Source: Chroococcidiopsis sp. TS-821 (GTDB taxonomy: Bacteria > Cyanobacteriota > Cyanobacteriia > Cyanobacteriales > Chroococcidiopsidaceae). From it: a stretch of DNA of 64,000 nucleotides. Within the stretch, counting starts at the first letter, position 1. Every line of letters starts with the position of its first letter. Below the pieces are notes generated by a model, which saw nothing but the letters and a program-made list of their open reading frames with translations, ran no database searches and had not been told where the DNA came from. The stretch covers positions 62,001 to 126,000 of the forward strand of contig NZ_MVDI01000010.1 in assembly GCF_002939305.1 (NCBI RefSeq), written 5' to 3'. Positions 18,803-27,961 of the stretch are shown one piece after another. The position numbers were made by a program, and so were the translations under genes.

Positions 18803-19636
18803 CTAGGCTATTGGTTCAACTCGAGCATAAAACAGACCGCGAATCTTGACATCTAGAGCTTCACGCGCTCCTAAGTCGGTATCTGATGGCTGTTCGCTCT
18901 CAAATGTACCTGCGATTTCGCCAGTGCTGCTATCTACTTTAGCAACCTGCAAGGAAATCTCACCCTTTAAGTTTGGGGTTTGCTTGCGGTTGGCGCGAAG
19001 GAGTTCTTCACGATCCGCTTGCGCGGGAAGCGCAACTGCATTATCGTAACCAGCAACAACACCGCGACCTTTAGGATCGAGGAATGCACCGGAGCGATAA
19101 GAAGGTACTTTGAATTCACCTTCAAAATCGGTAGAAGTGTTAATGCTAGTCAATCCTGGTTGAGTTTGAGCAACTAGCTCTTTAATTGTGAATAGAAAAG
19201 GAACTCGTTCACCTCCAGGAAGTTGTACAGTAATTGCTTGGAAGTCAAGCCCATCTTCTTCAACAAACGTTAGGCTGCCATCGCTGTTGACGTTTAGCTT
19301 GCCTTGTACTTGGTCAATTGTTGAAGTGTAACGTGTCAGCAATTTTCCAGCTATATATTCTGGTTTTTGACGTTTATTTGTGGGTTCTTCTTTCACAAAA
19401 AAGGTAGTTGGTTCCAAGCATAGATCGACGATTCTGTATGACTTATTAGGATCAATTGCAATAGAACCACGCGTAGTTTCTGACAGTTGTGGACATTTAT
19501 TAGCTAGACCTGTTCCTCTGATTTGGTCGTAGGTGAGTACATCTCTACTGCTAGCAGAGGCAGGACCCTCACTACAAGCGGTTAGTACACCCAGGCACAA
19601 TGCCAGAAATGCAACAATTAGAGCGCGATACCTCAT
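18803..19636 (-). CDS. psbO: Photosystem II manganese-stabilising protein PsbO
   Basis: A 277-residue precursor of the 33-kDa extrinsic subunit that stabilises the Mn4CaO5 water-oxidising cluster on the thylakoid lumen side. A signal peptide ('MRYRALIVAFLALCLGVL') precedes the mature part, which opens 'LTYDQIRGTGLANKCPQL' with the family's conserved Cys. Its partner Cys is in 'RIVDLCLEPTTF'. 'FEGEFKVPSYRSGAFLDPKG' and 'GRGVVAGYDNAVALP' are classical PsbO segments. The ATG at 19636 gives the normal length; an upstream in-frame start at 19693 adds 19 non-conserved residues. The signal ends in a lipobox-like 'LTACS', so lipid attachment at that Cys is possible but uncertain. Confidence 0.97.
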   Translation of the reverse strand: MRYRALIVAFLALCLGVLTACSEGPASASSRDVLTYDQIRGTGLANKCPQLSETTRGSIAIDPNKSYRIVDLCLEPTTFFVKEEPTNKRQKPEYIAGKLLTRYTSTIDQVQGKLNVNSDGSLTFVEEDGLDFQAITVQLPGGERVPFLFTIKELVAQTQPGLTSINTSTDFEGEFKVPSYRSGAFLDPKGRGVVAGYDNAVALPAQADREELLRANRKQTPNLKGEISLQVAKVDSSTGEIAGTFESEQPSDTDLGAREALDVKIRGLFYARVEPIA

Positions 19637-20332
19637 GGTCAACCTCAATCTTTCTTTTAACTTTGTATTTAACCTGCAAACATAATCTGCCAAGAGAATT
19701 GAATATCAGGCGTATATCAGCTTGTTTTACCAAGAGCTATAGCACAAAGGCATGACAGTCATTATGACAATAGACAGTCGCGCTTCAACTTTGCTCGTAC
19801 TCGGTGGGAAAATATAGGGGGGTAAATGGCATTTTACTCGTACCTATAGAACTTACCTTTAGAGATTCATTGAACCGCTGGGATTTAGCTCAGGTCTGCT
19901 GGTTTGCAGAATGGATCAGCCCAGATCCCAATACAAAATTTTACACGGCGATGTCGCCAATACATTGAATATTACACAAACTAAGATAATACTGTTGTCG
20001 AATTGACGCAGTACTGTCGCTATTAAAAACAATTCAACCATACAAAGGTAGACGATTTTTTTGTAAATTATTTTGTCAATTTACTAAAACTACGGTGAGT
20101 TTAAGTTGACGAAATGCCCGAAGTGTGTAGTATATTTGCAAAAAAGAGAAGCGATCGCGTGACAAAAGTGGATATCCTCAATGTGATTGATACTTTCAGC
20201 TTGAGAAGGTGATTGTACAGAATTTAACCGTTTGCCTAACGAATTTACTCTAAATTATTCTATGTTTTGCTTGAAACCGCGGGGCAGGATTGCGTAACAA
20301 GTAGTGCAACAAATTAACGAGGAAAGCTAATT
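19637..20332. other. Gene-free region upstream of psbO with short inverted repeats
   Basis: About 700 bases between the divergent psbO and the gene at 20333. It should contain both promoters, but no consensus pair is clear. At 19879-19958 several short inverted repeats are clustered (see findings). Near psbO (19752-19780) the motif GACAGTC occurs twice around ATTATGACA. Confidence 0.45.
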
Positions 20333-20698
20333 TTGAGTCAGGACAGTCTGCAAGCCCAACTGCAAGCGATCGTCAGTGCTGTGCGTACTTTGGCAGCAAG
20401 TTGTCAAGGTGATAATATAGCGATTCTAGCTGTGCTGCGGCAGTTAGAGGAACTACACCGAGAAATTCGCGATGGTATATTTCAAGCCTCGTTGCCAGAT
20501 AATCGTCAAGCGCTATACGCACTGCTAAGAGATATTGAGTCTCAAGGCGGCTGGCCTTATATTGAACGCATGAGAATACAAGCTTTGCTTGCCAACTGGG
20601 AAACAGCGACACGCAACGATCGCAGCGGCAATGAGACGAGCACTGATATTACTAAACCTTCAGAAGCGCACAATGGTGAGGTCACAATCAGGGACTAG
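20333..20698 (+). CDS. Conserved cyanobacterial hypothetical protein
   Basis: A 121-residue soluble, mostly helical protein. No family is recognised. The N-terminal 85 residues look conserved in style ('LQAIVSAVRTLAASCQGDN', 'ILRQLEELHREIRDG'-like helices, 'LLRDIESQGGWPYIERMRI'), while the last 30 are polar and probably disordered. The start is the TTG at 20333, chosen because GAGGA lies 9 bases upstream and no ATG or GTG occurs before the conserved part. It lies 190 bases upstream of pepA on the same strand, separated by short repeat-like sequence. The function is unknown. Confidence 0.65.
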   Translation: MSQDSLQAQLQAIVSAVRTLAASCQGDNIAILAVLRQLEELHREIRDGIFQASLPDNRQALYALLRDIESQGGWPYIERMRIQALLANWETATRNDRSGNETSTDITKPSEAHNGEVTIRD

Positions 20699-20887
20699 GA
20701 GCAAGTGGTTAGCGGCTAGTGAACAGCGAGCGGTTTTGCATTGAAGACGTAGGAGTTGCAAGTCAACGTTCATTTGTTATTATTTATTCTTCCCTGCTTT
20801 TTTGCTTCTTCAACTCCCTGACCTTTGACCCCCGATCCCTGGAATTTGCGCGATACTGGTACAAGAAGCTTTCATACAGTAGTAGAA

Positions 20888-22366
20888 ATGGAAATTCGAG
20901 CAATTGATACCCCGCTTCTAGATTGGACTGGGGACTGTCTTGCTATTGGCTTGTTTGAGGAAACGGAGGAGTTACAGGGTGATGTAGCTCAACTCAACGA
21001 GAAATTTGCTGATGCGCTGAAAGAAATTATCGAGGAAACGGAATTTAAAGGTAAAGAAGGTAGTAGTGCAGTTACGCGGATTGGTGGCGGTAGCCCAGTA
21101 CGCAAAGTATTCTTGATCGGGTTAGGAAATCAGGAAACGCTGAAGTTAGACAATGTGCGCCGCGCTGGTGCTACTGTGGCTCGATTAGCTAAAAAAGAGA
21201 AGTGTAAGACGGTAGGCGTGAATTTACCGACAGCAAATAACGATCCTGCAGCAACGGTACAAGCGATCGCCGAAGGCGTGCAACTTGCCTCGTATCAAGA
21301 CAATCGCTTTAAGTCTGAACCTGAAGATAAAGGCTTTTGTGTCGAACGCGTCGATTTACTCGGATTTGCAGGACAAGAAGCGGCGATCGCCCGCGCCAAT
21401 TCCATTTGTGCGGGAGTCAACTTGGCACGCGAATTAGTTGCAGCACCAGCAAACGAAGTAACGCCGATTACACTTGCCGAAACAGCGCAGAAAATCGCAC
21501 AAGAGCACGGGTTACAAGTTGAAATTCTCGAACGCGAGGATTGTGAAAAACTAGGTATGGGAGCTTTTTTAGGCGTTGCCCAAGCTTCAGATTTACCACC
21601 TAAGTTTATTCACTTAACTTACAAACCCGAAGGTACTCCAAAGCGCAAACTCGCGATTATTGGAAAAGGGTTAACGTTTGATTCTGGCGGCTTAAACATC
21701 AAAGCAGGTCCAGGTAGCAGCATTGAGATGATGAAGATGGACATGGGTGGTGCTGGGGCGACTTTAGGTGCAGCAAAAGCGATCGCGCAACTCAAGCCCG
21801 ATGTCGAAGTTCATTTCATTAGTGCGGCGACGGAGAACATGATTAGCGGTCGGGCGCTGCATCCTGGCGATATTCTCAAGGCTTCTAACGGCAAAACGAT
21901 TGAAGTAAATAATACGGATGCAGAAGGTCGCTTAACTTTAGCCGATGCGCTTGTCTTTGCAGAAAAGTTAGGTGTCGATGCGATCGTGGATTTAGCAACG
22001 CTCACGGGTGCGTGTATTATTGCTTTGGGCGACGAGATTGCAGGTTTATTCTCGCCTGATGATAAACTAGCACAACAACTTGCCCAAGCGGCGGAAGCGG
22101 CTGGCGAAAAACTCTGGCGAATGCCGTTTGAAGAAAAATACTTTGAAGGGCTAAAATCTGGAATTGCCGACTTTAAGAACACAGGACCGCGTGGCGGTGG
22201 CTCGATTACAGCTGCTTTATTTTTGAAGCAGTTTGTTAAGGAAACGCCTTGGGCACACTTAGATATCGCAGGTCCTGTTTGGACTGACAAAGAAAATGGC
22301 TGCAATAACCCTGGTGCAACAGGTTATGGCGTACGCACATTAGTTCATTGGGTACTCAGCCAATAG
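20888..22366 (+). CDS. pepA: Leucyl aminopeptidase (M17 family)
   Basis: A 492-residue cytosolic M17 exopeptidase that removes N-terminal residues from peptides using two metal ions. The signature 'NTDAEGRL' (about 342-349) supplies metal ligands. The first metal site is in '[14 protein letters not shown]' (about 258-271), and '[14 protein letters not shown]' and '[14 protein letters not shown]' are also diagnostic. Residues 1-170 are the variable N-terminal domain. The ATG at 20888 gives '[20 protein letters not shown]', the usual start; the frame's earlier ATG at 20825 adds 21 unlike residues. It ends in a strong hairpin terminator at 22372. Confidence 0.96.
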   Translation: MEIRAIDTPLLDWTGDCLAIGLFEETEELQGDVAQLNEKFADALKEIIEETEFKGKEGSSAVTRIGGGSPVRKVFLIGLGNQETLKLDNVRRAGATVARLAKKEKCKTVGVNLPTANNDPAATVQAIAEGVQLASYQDNRFKSEPEDKGFCVERVDLLGFAGQEAAIARANSICAGVNLARELVAAPANEVTPITLAETAQKIAQEHGLQVEILEREDCEKLGMGAFLGVAQASDLPPKFIHLTYKPEGTPKRKLAIIGKGLTFDSGGLNIKAGPGSSIEMMKMDMGGAGATLGAAKAIAQLKPDVEVHFISAATENMISGRALHPGDILKASNGKTIEVNNTDAEGRLTLADALVFAEKLGVDAIVDLATLTGACIIALGDEIAGLFSPDDKLAQQLAQAAEAAGEKLWRMPFEEKYFEGLKSGIADFKNTGPRGGGSITAALFLKQFVKETPWAHLDIAGPVWTDKENGCNNPGATGYGVRTLVHWVLSQ

Positions 22367-22371
22367 ACAGC

Positions 22372-22409
22372 AATAGGGCAGTAATGACGATAACTGCTGC
22401 CCTATTTTT
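22372..22409. terminator. Bidirectional hairpin terminator between pepA and a small gene
   Basis: AATAGGGCAG (22372-22381) and CTGCCCTATT (22397-22406) are perfect 10-base complements with a 15-base loop, followed by a T run on the plus strand. On the minus strand the hairpin lies at the stop codon of the 59-codon gene. Confidence 0.8.
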
Positions 22410-22581
22410 GCTTTTGTTGTTCTTCAGTTATAGCCTGTTTAATTTCTGGCTTATCAAGAAGGTCTTTTGCCATATCCATGAATTTAAGACTATCGGGATG
22501 AATAGTTTTTCTTTGTAGTGTTGGTATCGCTTCCGAATCAAACTGGTCTTCTGGCGATGGAGATGGGCGATCTGAATACAT
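22402..22581 (-). CDS. Small acidic protein of 59 residues
   Basis: From the ATG at 22581 the minus strand encodes 'MYSDRPSPSPEDQFDSEAIP', then 'TLQRKTIHPDSLKFMDMAKD', then 'LLDKPEIKQAITEEQQKQK'. AAGGA lies just upstream at a good distance. The composition is protein-like: a Pro/Ser/Asp-rich head, then an amphipathic helix and a Gln/Lys tail. There is no hydrophobic segment. It converges on pepA and shares its terminator. A longer overlapping frame (22428-22625) has a tryptophan/leucine-rich, unlikely sequence and is rejected. No family is recognised; a small regulatory or complex-associated protein is possible. Confidence 0.6.
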   Translation of the reverse strand: MYSDRPSPSPEDQFDSEAIPTLQRKTIHPDSLKFMDMAKDLLDKPEIKQAITEEQQKQK

Positions 22582-22750
22582 ATATTCCTTACTGAACTCG
22601 CCTTTAGAAAAAATTTTATCAACAATTCAGCTTGTCAACTTAAAAATATCAGTCTTAGGCAAAATCCCTCCTGTTATCTTGTGCGATCGCATTTATCGCG
22701 CTAGGTCGTCAAGCGCAATTGCTTGTTGATGAAGGAGGGGAGCTTAGCAG

Positions 22751-23059
22751 CTATTTAACTGATACCGCATCAACGTCGATAGTGCTTGCTGTTGTCTGTG
22801 TATTCGCTTCAGCAGTTTGTTGAGTGTTAGCTCTACGCGCTTTGACACCTTCCATCAATATTTGAGAAACTTCTGCAAGCAGGAGTGATAGTAAAAAGAC
22901 ATCGTCTATTTGTCCAACAACTGGCAGAAAATCAGGTGCGATGTCAAATGGCAGCAGGAAATAAAACGCTGTTCCTAAAATTACCCACCAGCGGTATCTA
23001 GGATTGCGTAGGAGATTGCGATACCAACTATAGACCGATTGAATACCAAAGTTCTTCAT
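22751..23059 (-). CDS. DUF1232 / YkvA-family membrane protein
   Basis: A 102-residue protein with the DUF1232 core 'FYFLLPFDIAPDFLPVVGQI' followed by 'DDVFLLSLLLAEV', in which the 'P-x-D-x-x-P-D' and 'G-x-x-D-D' elements are the family hallmarks. Two membrane-associated segments flank them (about 20-40 and 50-70). The C-terminal 35 residues are Thr/Gln/Ala-rich and probably disordered. Its biochemical role is unknown. The ATG at 23059 ('MKNFGIQSVYSWYRN') is preferred over 23104 because conserved sequence begins there. Confidence 0.8.
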   Translation of the reverse strand: MKNFGIQSVYSWYRNLLRNPRYRWWVILGTAFYFLLPFDIAPDFLPVVGQIDDVFLLSLLLAEVSQILMEGVKARRANTQQTAEANTQTTASTIDVDAVSVK

Positions 23060-23569
23060 TTGATGCGATGACCTTAAAGCTACTTTTATCCTGACAGATA
23101 TCACAGCAAACTTCTGGTAGAAATAACCGTCTACTTCCTGCTAGGAAAATGCTACCTGCAATTTTTCTCAAGTCCTTCCCATAGATAGGTGTGGCTGAAA
23201 TTGAAGTTATTTGCTAGCTTCTACTATGAATTACTTTAAACTCCTGATGAGATGATGCTAGAGAGGTAACTGTTTATAAGATAAACAAATACAAACTATG
23301 GTGTTGAAGATGAAACAGTAATGCCCGCCTTGAGGCAACAGCGATTGTCTAATTGCATTAGATGCGATTGTAGTTTCGCTTCCTAAAAAATCGGATATGC
23401 TTTGAAGACAATCTCGATCTATTCTAAATCCGAGGTGTAAAGGCTCAATTGATATCGCCTAAGCAAGATGACAAGCAATAGTTATGCCTGACGCATAACT
23501 TTTAACGACGCGATCTTGCATAATGAGGTACTTTCCAAAAAGTCTAGTGAACGGAGGCACGCGGAAACG
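23060..23569. other. Gene-free region between the DUF1232 gene and exbB
   Basis: About 500 bases with no convincing gene, RNA or repeat. It should contain divergent promoters; no clear consensus was found. Confidence 0.4.
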
Positions 23570-24310
23570 GTGGATGTTGTAGAAATATTTAGAAATGGTG
23601 GACCAGCAATGTTACCCTTGCTGGCGCTGTCAATTTTATCGTTGAGTGTCATTATCGAGCGCTTGTGGTTTTGGTTTAGAATTCTTAATCAGGAACGCGA
23701 AATTGTAAATCGCATTCTTTATGCAGCGCGAGACAATTGGGCAGGTGCGACACAGCTTGCCAAAAGAGCAACCGATCAACCAATTGGGCGGTTTCTTTAC
23801 GCGCCATTGCGCTTATCTCGACCCGATCCAGAACTCTTTCGCCTGGCGTTAGAATCAACCGCTGAAGATGAGATAGCTGCAATGCGTCAGGGAGAAAAAA
23901 TCCTAGAAGCGGTCATTGCACTCGCCCCTTTACTTGGTTTGTTGGGAACTGTACTCGGTTTAATTCGGTCTTTGCGAAATATTCGCCTAGGCGATTTAGG
24001 AACCGCTTCGGCAGCAGGAGTTACCTTGGGTATTGGGGAATCCCTAATCAGTACCGCTGCTGGTCTTTTAGTCGCAATTATTAGCCTAGCATTTTATCGG
24101 TTGTTCCAAGCTTTTGTTGTCAACCAAGTCAAAGTTTTTCGTAAAGCAGGAAGTGAGTTGGAAGTTCTGTACCGCCAAACTTGGGATGACAGCGGTGCAG
24201 ACATTCAAAGCACTGTACCGCGCGCGAACATTGTCCAGCGCGACACAACTGAAGGTTATCGCATTCCCCCTCGTTCGGAAAAAAAAGGTCCTGATGCTTC
24301 ACCACTGTAA
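23570..24310 (+). CDS. exbB: ExbB/TolQ/MotA-type proton channel subunit
   Basis: About 246 residues with three membrane spans: about 13-33 ('[20 protein letters not shown]'), about 110-135 ('[20 protein letters not shown]') and about 150-180 ('[20 protein letters not shown]'). '[14 protein letters not shown]' and the Gly-rich third span are diagnostic. It pairs with the ExbD-like protein 114 bases downstream to use the proton gradient for TonB-dependent uptake or a Tol-like envelope process. The start is uncertain: GTG at 23570 lies 12 bases after a GGAGG and gives '[12 protein letters not shown]', the family's usual N terminus, whereas the frame opens earlier with a TTG at 23516. Confidence 0.88.
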   Translation: MDVVEIFRNGGPAMLPLLALSILSLSVIIERLWFWFRILNQEREIVNRILYAARDNWAGATQLAKRATDQPIGRFLYAPLRLSRPDPELFRLALESTAEDEIAAMRQGEKILEAVIALAPLLGLLGTVLGLIRSLRNIRLGDLGTASAAGVTLGIGESLISTAAGLLVAIISLAFYRLFQAFVVNQVKVFRKAGSELEVLYRQTWDDSGADIQSTVPRANIVQRDTTEGYRIPPRSEKKGPDASPL

Positions 24311-24424
24311 GCTGATTCATGCGAGCAACTTACATTAAACAAGTTTTATCCTCACACGTCACGTACGAGTTGAACGTAAAAGTCAACTTTCTTGTGAATC
24401 TTCAAGCTTTTTCAATGTTCCAAT

Positions 24425-24997
24425 ATGAAAATCAATTTACATTCTCCGATTGAAGAAGTTCAAGTTCAAATTATTCCGCTGATTGATGTCATTTTTTGTA
24501 TCTTGACGTTTTTCTTGTTGGCGGCATTACAATTTACTCGACAGCAAGCGATTAATGTAGACTTACCCAGAGCTAGTACAGGGACGCCACCAGAGATTCG
24601 CCAAACTTTAATTGTGACATTGGATGCGATTGGGCAAACGTATGTTGAGCAAGAACCAGTCTCGCGCGATCAACTCACGCAGCGATTGCAAGCTTATCGC
24701 CAGGCAAATCCAGACGGACTTATGGTATTGAATGCTTCGCGGACTGCAAGTTACAACGAAGTGATTCAAGTCCTCGATCTGCTACGCGCCGTTGGTGGCG
24801 ATCGCGTTGCTTTAGCAACTTTACCAGGCGATACAAATCCTGGCATCAGCCCTACAGTTCCCGTTGTTCCTGGACTTGCACCTTCACCGGGAACAACTAT
24901 TCCACAAACTAATTTCAACGCACCGATTCCAACAATTCCACCAGCGCCTACTCCGAATCAATCGCCGATTTCTCCGACAACACCTGCAGTTCCGTAA
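24425..24997 (+). CDS. exbD: ExbD/TolR biopolymer transport protein
   Basis: A 190-residue protein with one N-terminal membrane span (about 16-38) containing the essential Asp21 in 'IPLIDVIFCILTFFLLAALQ'. A periplasmic domain (about 45-135; 'DLPRASTGTPPEIRQTLIV', 'YNEVIQVLDLLRAVGGDRVA') follows. The C-terminal 50 residues are Pro/Thr/Asn-rich and longer than in ordinary ExbD, perhaps reaching toward the cell wall. It forms the stator-like part of the proton-driven complex with ExbB just upstream. No tonB gene is nearby, so whether it powers TonB or a Tol-like function is undecided. Confidence 0.9.
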   Translation: MKINLHSPIEEVQVQIIPLIDVIFCILTFFLLAALQFTRQQAINVDLPRASTGTPPEIRQTLIVTLDAIGQTYVEQEPVSRDQLTQRLQAYRQANPDGLMVLNASRTASYNEVIQVLDLLRAVGGDRVALATLPGDTNPGISPTVPVVPGLAPSPGTTIPQTNFNAPIPTIPPAPTPNQSPISPTTPAVP

Positions 24998-25127
24998 GAA
25001 ATAAATTAGTTGTCATAATAGGTTCTGATTTCTGCCAATTTGTAGATGTATAGTTACTTTCGCTTGAGGTAGTTTATTGTCACCAATGAATTTTGATAAA
25101 TTATCAATTTAAGCTGAGGATATACAT

Positions 25128-25487
25128 ATGTTGGTGGAGCTGTTAATTGCATGGTTAGTGAGTGCATCAAGCTTATTACTGGTAACGCAATTACCTGTAG
25201 GAATTGAAATTGATAGCACTCCTAAAGCTTTTATTTCGGCTGCGGTTTTAGGAATTGTTGCGGCTGTTGTTAATCCGATTTTAAAAGCCGTATTTTTTAT
25301 TCCTAACGTCGTAACATTTGGTTTATTATCTGGCGTATTCACTTTTATTATTGGTGCTGTTAGTTTAGCTATTGCAGCTTCTTTAGTAAGTGGATTTCGT
25401 CTACGCGCAGGCATTTGGAGTGCTTTAATTGGAGCGTTAGCCCTCTCGGTTGTTAGCAATTTAATTTATGGTTTTGTCTCTCCTTAA
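25128..25487 (+). CDS. Phage-holin-4_2 superfamily (YvlD-like) membrane protein
   Basis: A 119-residue, very hydrophobic protein with four predicted membrane spans (about 5-22, 30-50, 55-80, 95-117). The pattern 'ISAAVLGIVAAVVNPILKAV' and 'FIPNVVTFGLLSGVFTFIIG' is typical of the holin 4_2/YvlD family. Despite the name, chromosomal copies are common housekeeping membrane proteins of unknown role. There is no phage context. It is convergent with lysC across a shared hairpin terminator. Confidence 0.82.
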   Translation: MLVELLIAWLVSASSLLLVTQLPVGIEIDSTPKAFISAAVLGIVAAVVNPILKAVFFIPNVVTFGLLSGVFTFIIGAVSLAIAASLVSGFRLRAGIWSALIGALALSVVSNLIYGFVSP

Positions 25488-25518
25488 AGAATGGATAAAA
25501 AACGAATATTGAGTAAAT

Positions 25519-25550
25519 AAGCGGTTTCTTTTTAAGGAAGCCGCTTTATT
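25519..25550. terminator. Bidirectional terminator between the holin-like gene and lysC
   Basis: Bases 25519-25528 and 25537-25546 pair over 10 positions (one G-U) around an 8-base loop, with T-rich sequence on one side and A-rich on the other. It lies 31 bases after the plus-strand gene and 17 bases after the lysC stop. Confidence 0.75.
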
Positions 25551-25562
25551 CATCAATTATTT

Positions 25563-27377
25563 TTAAGCAGGAACTTGAATTTGTTGATTGCTACCTAGTC
25601 CAAAAGCTGCGTGAATCGCTTTTAAAGCCGTAATACCTTGCTCTTGAGCAACAACACAGCTAATTTTAATCTCTGAGGTAGTAATCATCTGAATGTTAAT
25701 TTGATGCTGCGCGAGTGCTTCAAACATTCTGGCAGCAACGCCTGGTTGTCCTACCATTCCTGCGCCAACAACACTAACTTTGGCGATCGCGCTATCAACA
25801 ACAACTTCACCCCAACCAAACTCGCTAGCCGCGGTTTCTAACACTTGGCGTGCTTCTTCAGCATCGATTTGTGCAACAGTAAAGGCAATATCGCGCTTGG
25901 GTACGCCGTCAATAACGCGGCAGCGCTGTGACTGGATAATCATATCAACACTGATATTACGCTCTGCTAAAAGTCCAAATAACTTCGCGGCGGTTCCTGG
26001 GCGGTCGGCGACTTGGCGAATAGCAAGTTGCGCTTGCTTAAGGTCTAAAGCAACACCTCTAACAGGTGGTGAAGTAGGATGGGAAGAAGTAGCAGATTGC
26101 GATTCTGACTGGTAAACGCGATCAATTTCAAAAGCTTTGCACAAAACATCAATCGCGCGATCGCATTCAGTTGCATCAATAACGCAACTCACCTTGACTT
26201 CAGAAGTTGAAATCATTTGAATATTAATTCCCGCATCAGAAAGCGTCGCAAACATTTTGGCGGCGACACCAGGACGCCCGATCATCCCTGCACCAACAAT
26301 GCTGACTTTAGCAATTTGTTGCTGTACCATCACTTCTGCTTCTTCGCGAGCGGTGGCGCGCGATCGCAATACAGGGGCGATTGCTTGGGCGACGGCTTCG
26401 GCGCGTTTGAGAATTGGTGTTGTGACAGTAAAGGCAATGTCGTTCGTGTTACCTTCGTGAATCGATTGAATAATCAAATCGACGTCTAAATTTTGCCGTG
26501 CAATTTCACCAAATAATCGTGCAGCAACACCAGGGCGATCGGGAACGCGCAATAAGGCAACTTTTGCTTGATCAGTATCCGCTTCAACACCATCCACAGG
26601 ACGCGTAATTTCTAACCCGACGAGCGATCGCGGTTGTGGTGTGGGAGACACCACTCGTGTTCCAGGATCGTCTGTCCAACTCGAACGCACAACTAATTCA
26701 ACACCATAGTTGCGGGCAATTTCTACCGCACGCGGATGCAAGACTTTGGCGCCTAAACTTGCAAGTTCAAGCATTTCATCGCAGGTGATTTCGCTCATCA
26801 GTTGCGCTTCAGGTACGATGCGCGGATCTGTAGTAAGAATTCCTGGAACGTCGGTGTAGATTTCACAGCAACTTGCTTTAAGTGCAGCCGCTAAAGCCAC
26901 CGCAGAAGTATCGGAACCACCACGCCCTAACGTTGTAATTTCCCAATCGGTAGTACTACTAATTCCTTGAAATCCGGCGACAACAACAACTTTGCCATCT
27001 TTGAGATGTCGCTCAATGCGTTGGGAACTAATATTAAGAATGCGGGCGCGGGTGTGTTCGGCTTCGGTGACAATTCCTACTTGTGCGCCTGTCAAGGAAA
27101 TCGCCGGTTGTCCTAATTCTTGTAATGCCATACTTAACAGCGCAATGGATACCTGTTCTCCCGTCGAAAGCAACATATCCATCTCGCGGCGACAAGGATT
27201 AGAAGAAATTGCATTAGCTAATTTGACAAGTCCATCGGTGGTTTTACCCATTGCCGAAACAACGACAACAAGTGAGTTTCCTGCTTTTACGGTTTGCATG
27301 ACGCGCTGTGCAACTGCGATGATGCGTTCTGCTGAACCAACCGAAGTACCACCGTATTTCTGGACTATTAGTGCCAT
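25563..27377 (-). CDS. lysC: Aspartate kinase with four ACT domains
   Basis: A 604-residue enzyme phosphorylating aspartate, the first step to lysine, threonine and methionine. The kinase domain (about 1-250) has 'VQKYGGTSVGSAERI' at the N terminus and 'TTLGRGGSDTSAVALAAAL' (about 146-164). Then come two tandem pairs of ACT domains: 'ALLRVPDRPGVAARLFGEIA', 'SIVGAGMIGRPGVAAKMFA', 'AIRQVADRPGTAAKLFGLLA' and 'SVVGAGMVGQPGVAARMFEA'. ACT domains bind the end-product amino acids for feedback inhibition. The duplicated pair makes it longer than the roughly 400-residue E. coli-type regulatory layout; four ACT domains are known in cyanobacterial aspartate kinases. Confidence 0.96.
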   Translation of the reverse strand: MALIVQKYGGTSVGSAERIIAVAQRVMQTVKAGNSLVVVVSAMGKTTDGLVKLANAISSNPCRREMDMLLSTGEQVSIALLSMALQELGQPAISLTGAQVGIVTEAEHTRARILNISSQRIERHLKDGKVVVVAGFQGISSTTDWEITTLGRGGSDTSAVALAAALKASCCEIYTDVPGILTTDPRIVPEAQLMSEITCDEMLELASLGAKVLHPRAVEIARNYGVELVVRSSWTDDPGTRVVSPTPQPRSLVGLEITRPVDGVEADTDQAKVALLRVPDRPGVAARLFGEIARQNLDVDLIIQSIHEGNTNDIAFTVTTPILKRAEAVAQAIAPVLRSRATAREEAEVMVQQQIAKVSIVGAGMIGRPGVAAKMFATLSDAGINIQMISTSEVKVSCVIDATECDRAIDVLCKAFEIDRVYQSESQSATSSHPTSPPVRGVALDLKQAQLAIRQVADRPGTAAKLFGLLAERNISVDMIIQSQRCRVIDGVPKRDIAFTVAQIDAEEARQVLETAASEFGWGEVVVDSAIAKVSVVGAGMVGQPGVAARMFEALAQHQINIQMITTSEIKISCVVAQEQGITALKAIHAAFGLGSNQQIQVPA

Positions 27378-27961
27378 AGCTTTTATTTTGTTAATCCTGC
27401 CTGCTAAAGTACGAATAACTTAAATTTACCTGTGCCAACGCGAAGCAGCACAATTATGTTAACCAGCTTAACTAACTTAGCAGACTGCGTGGAGGCGATC
27501 GCGCGCTTATATTACTTTCTGTATCTAGGCTTAAATTTCAATCTGCACAGATGAACTTAACTTTCCGCATCAAAATTTAATCATTTGCAGCCACTTCCAA
27601 AAAATTTAGAATTAAGTAGCAATATTTTACTGATTTCTTTGTTTTGTACTGAGGTGGCAATATTTTTGTATTTCAAAATCCAATAAAAATGAGTTTCAAT
27701 ACAAGTAAACTATCAAGCAAAATTTATACTTTTATTTTCTACAATTGCTAGTTTTCACTATTTCAGTTTTGAATACTTAATTTTACGATACAAGTGATAT
27801 TTTTAACCTGCTCCATTTTAAAATCTAAAGAAGGAATTTTTTACTAATTAGGTAAAACCTTCAGTTAAATTCCCTGGCTGTAAGCGCCATGGCATTATGC
27901 TATGTGCTGCAATGCAGTCAGCACTCTCTATTGAGATTTAATATTGGAGACAACAAAAATC
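27378..27961. other. AT-rich gene-free region between lysC and the RTX gene
   Basis: About 580 bases holding the divergent promoters. It is very AT-rich from 27600 to 27860; no gene or ordered repeat is seen. GGAG at 27945 serves the RTX gene. Confidence 0.4.

Noticed and set aside
19880-19930. Possible tRNA because of a GGGATTTAGCTCAGG-like D-arm start
   Set aside because: No anticodon arm, T arm or TTCGA loop follows; the segment is only about 50 bases.
22428-22625. Minus-strand ORF of 65 codons
   Set aside because: Another frame on the same strand (22402-22581) has a better ribosome site and protein-like composition; this one does not.
25128-25487. Prophage holin
   Set aside because: No phage genes nearby; this family is common as a chromosomal membrane protein.
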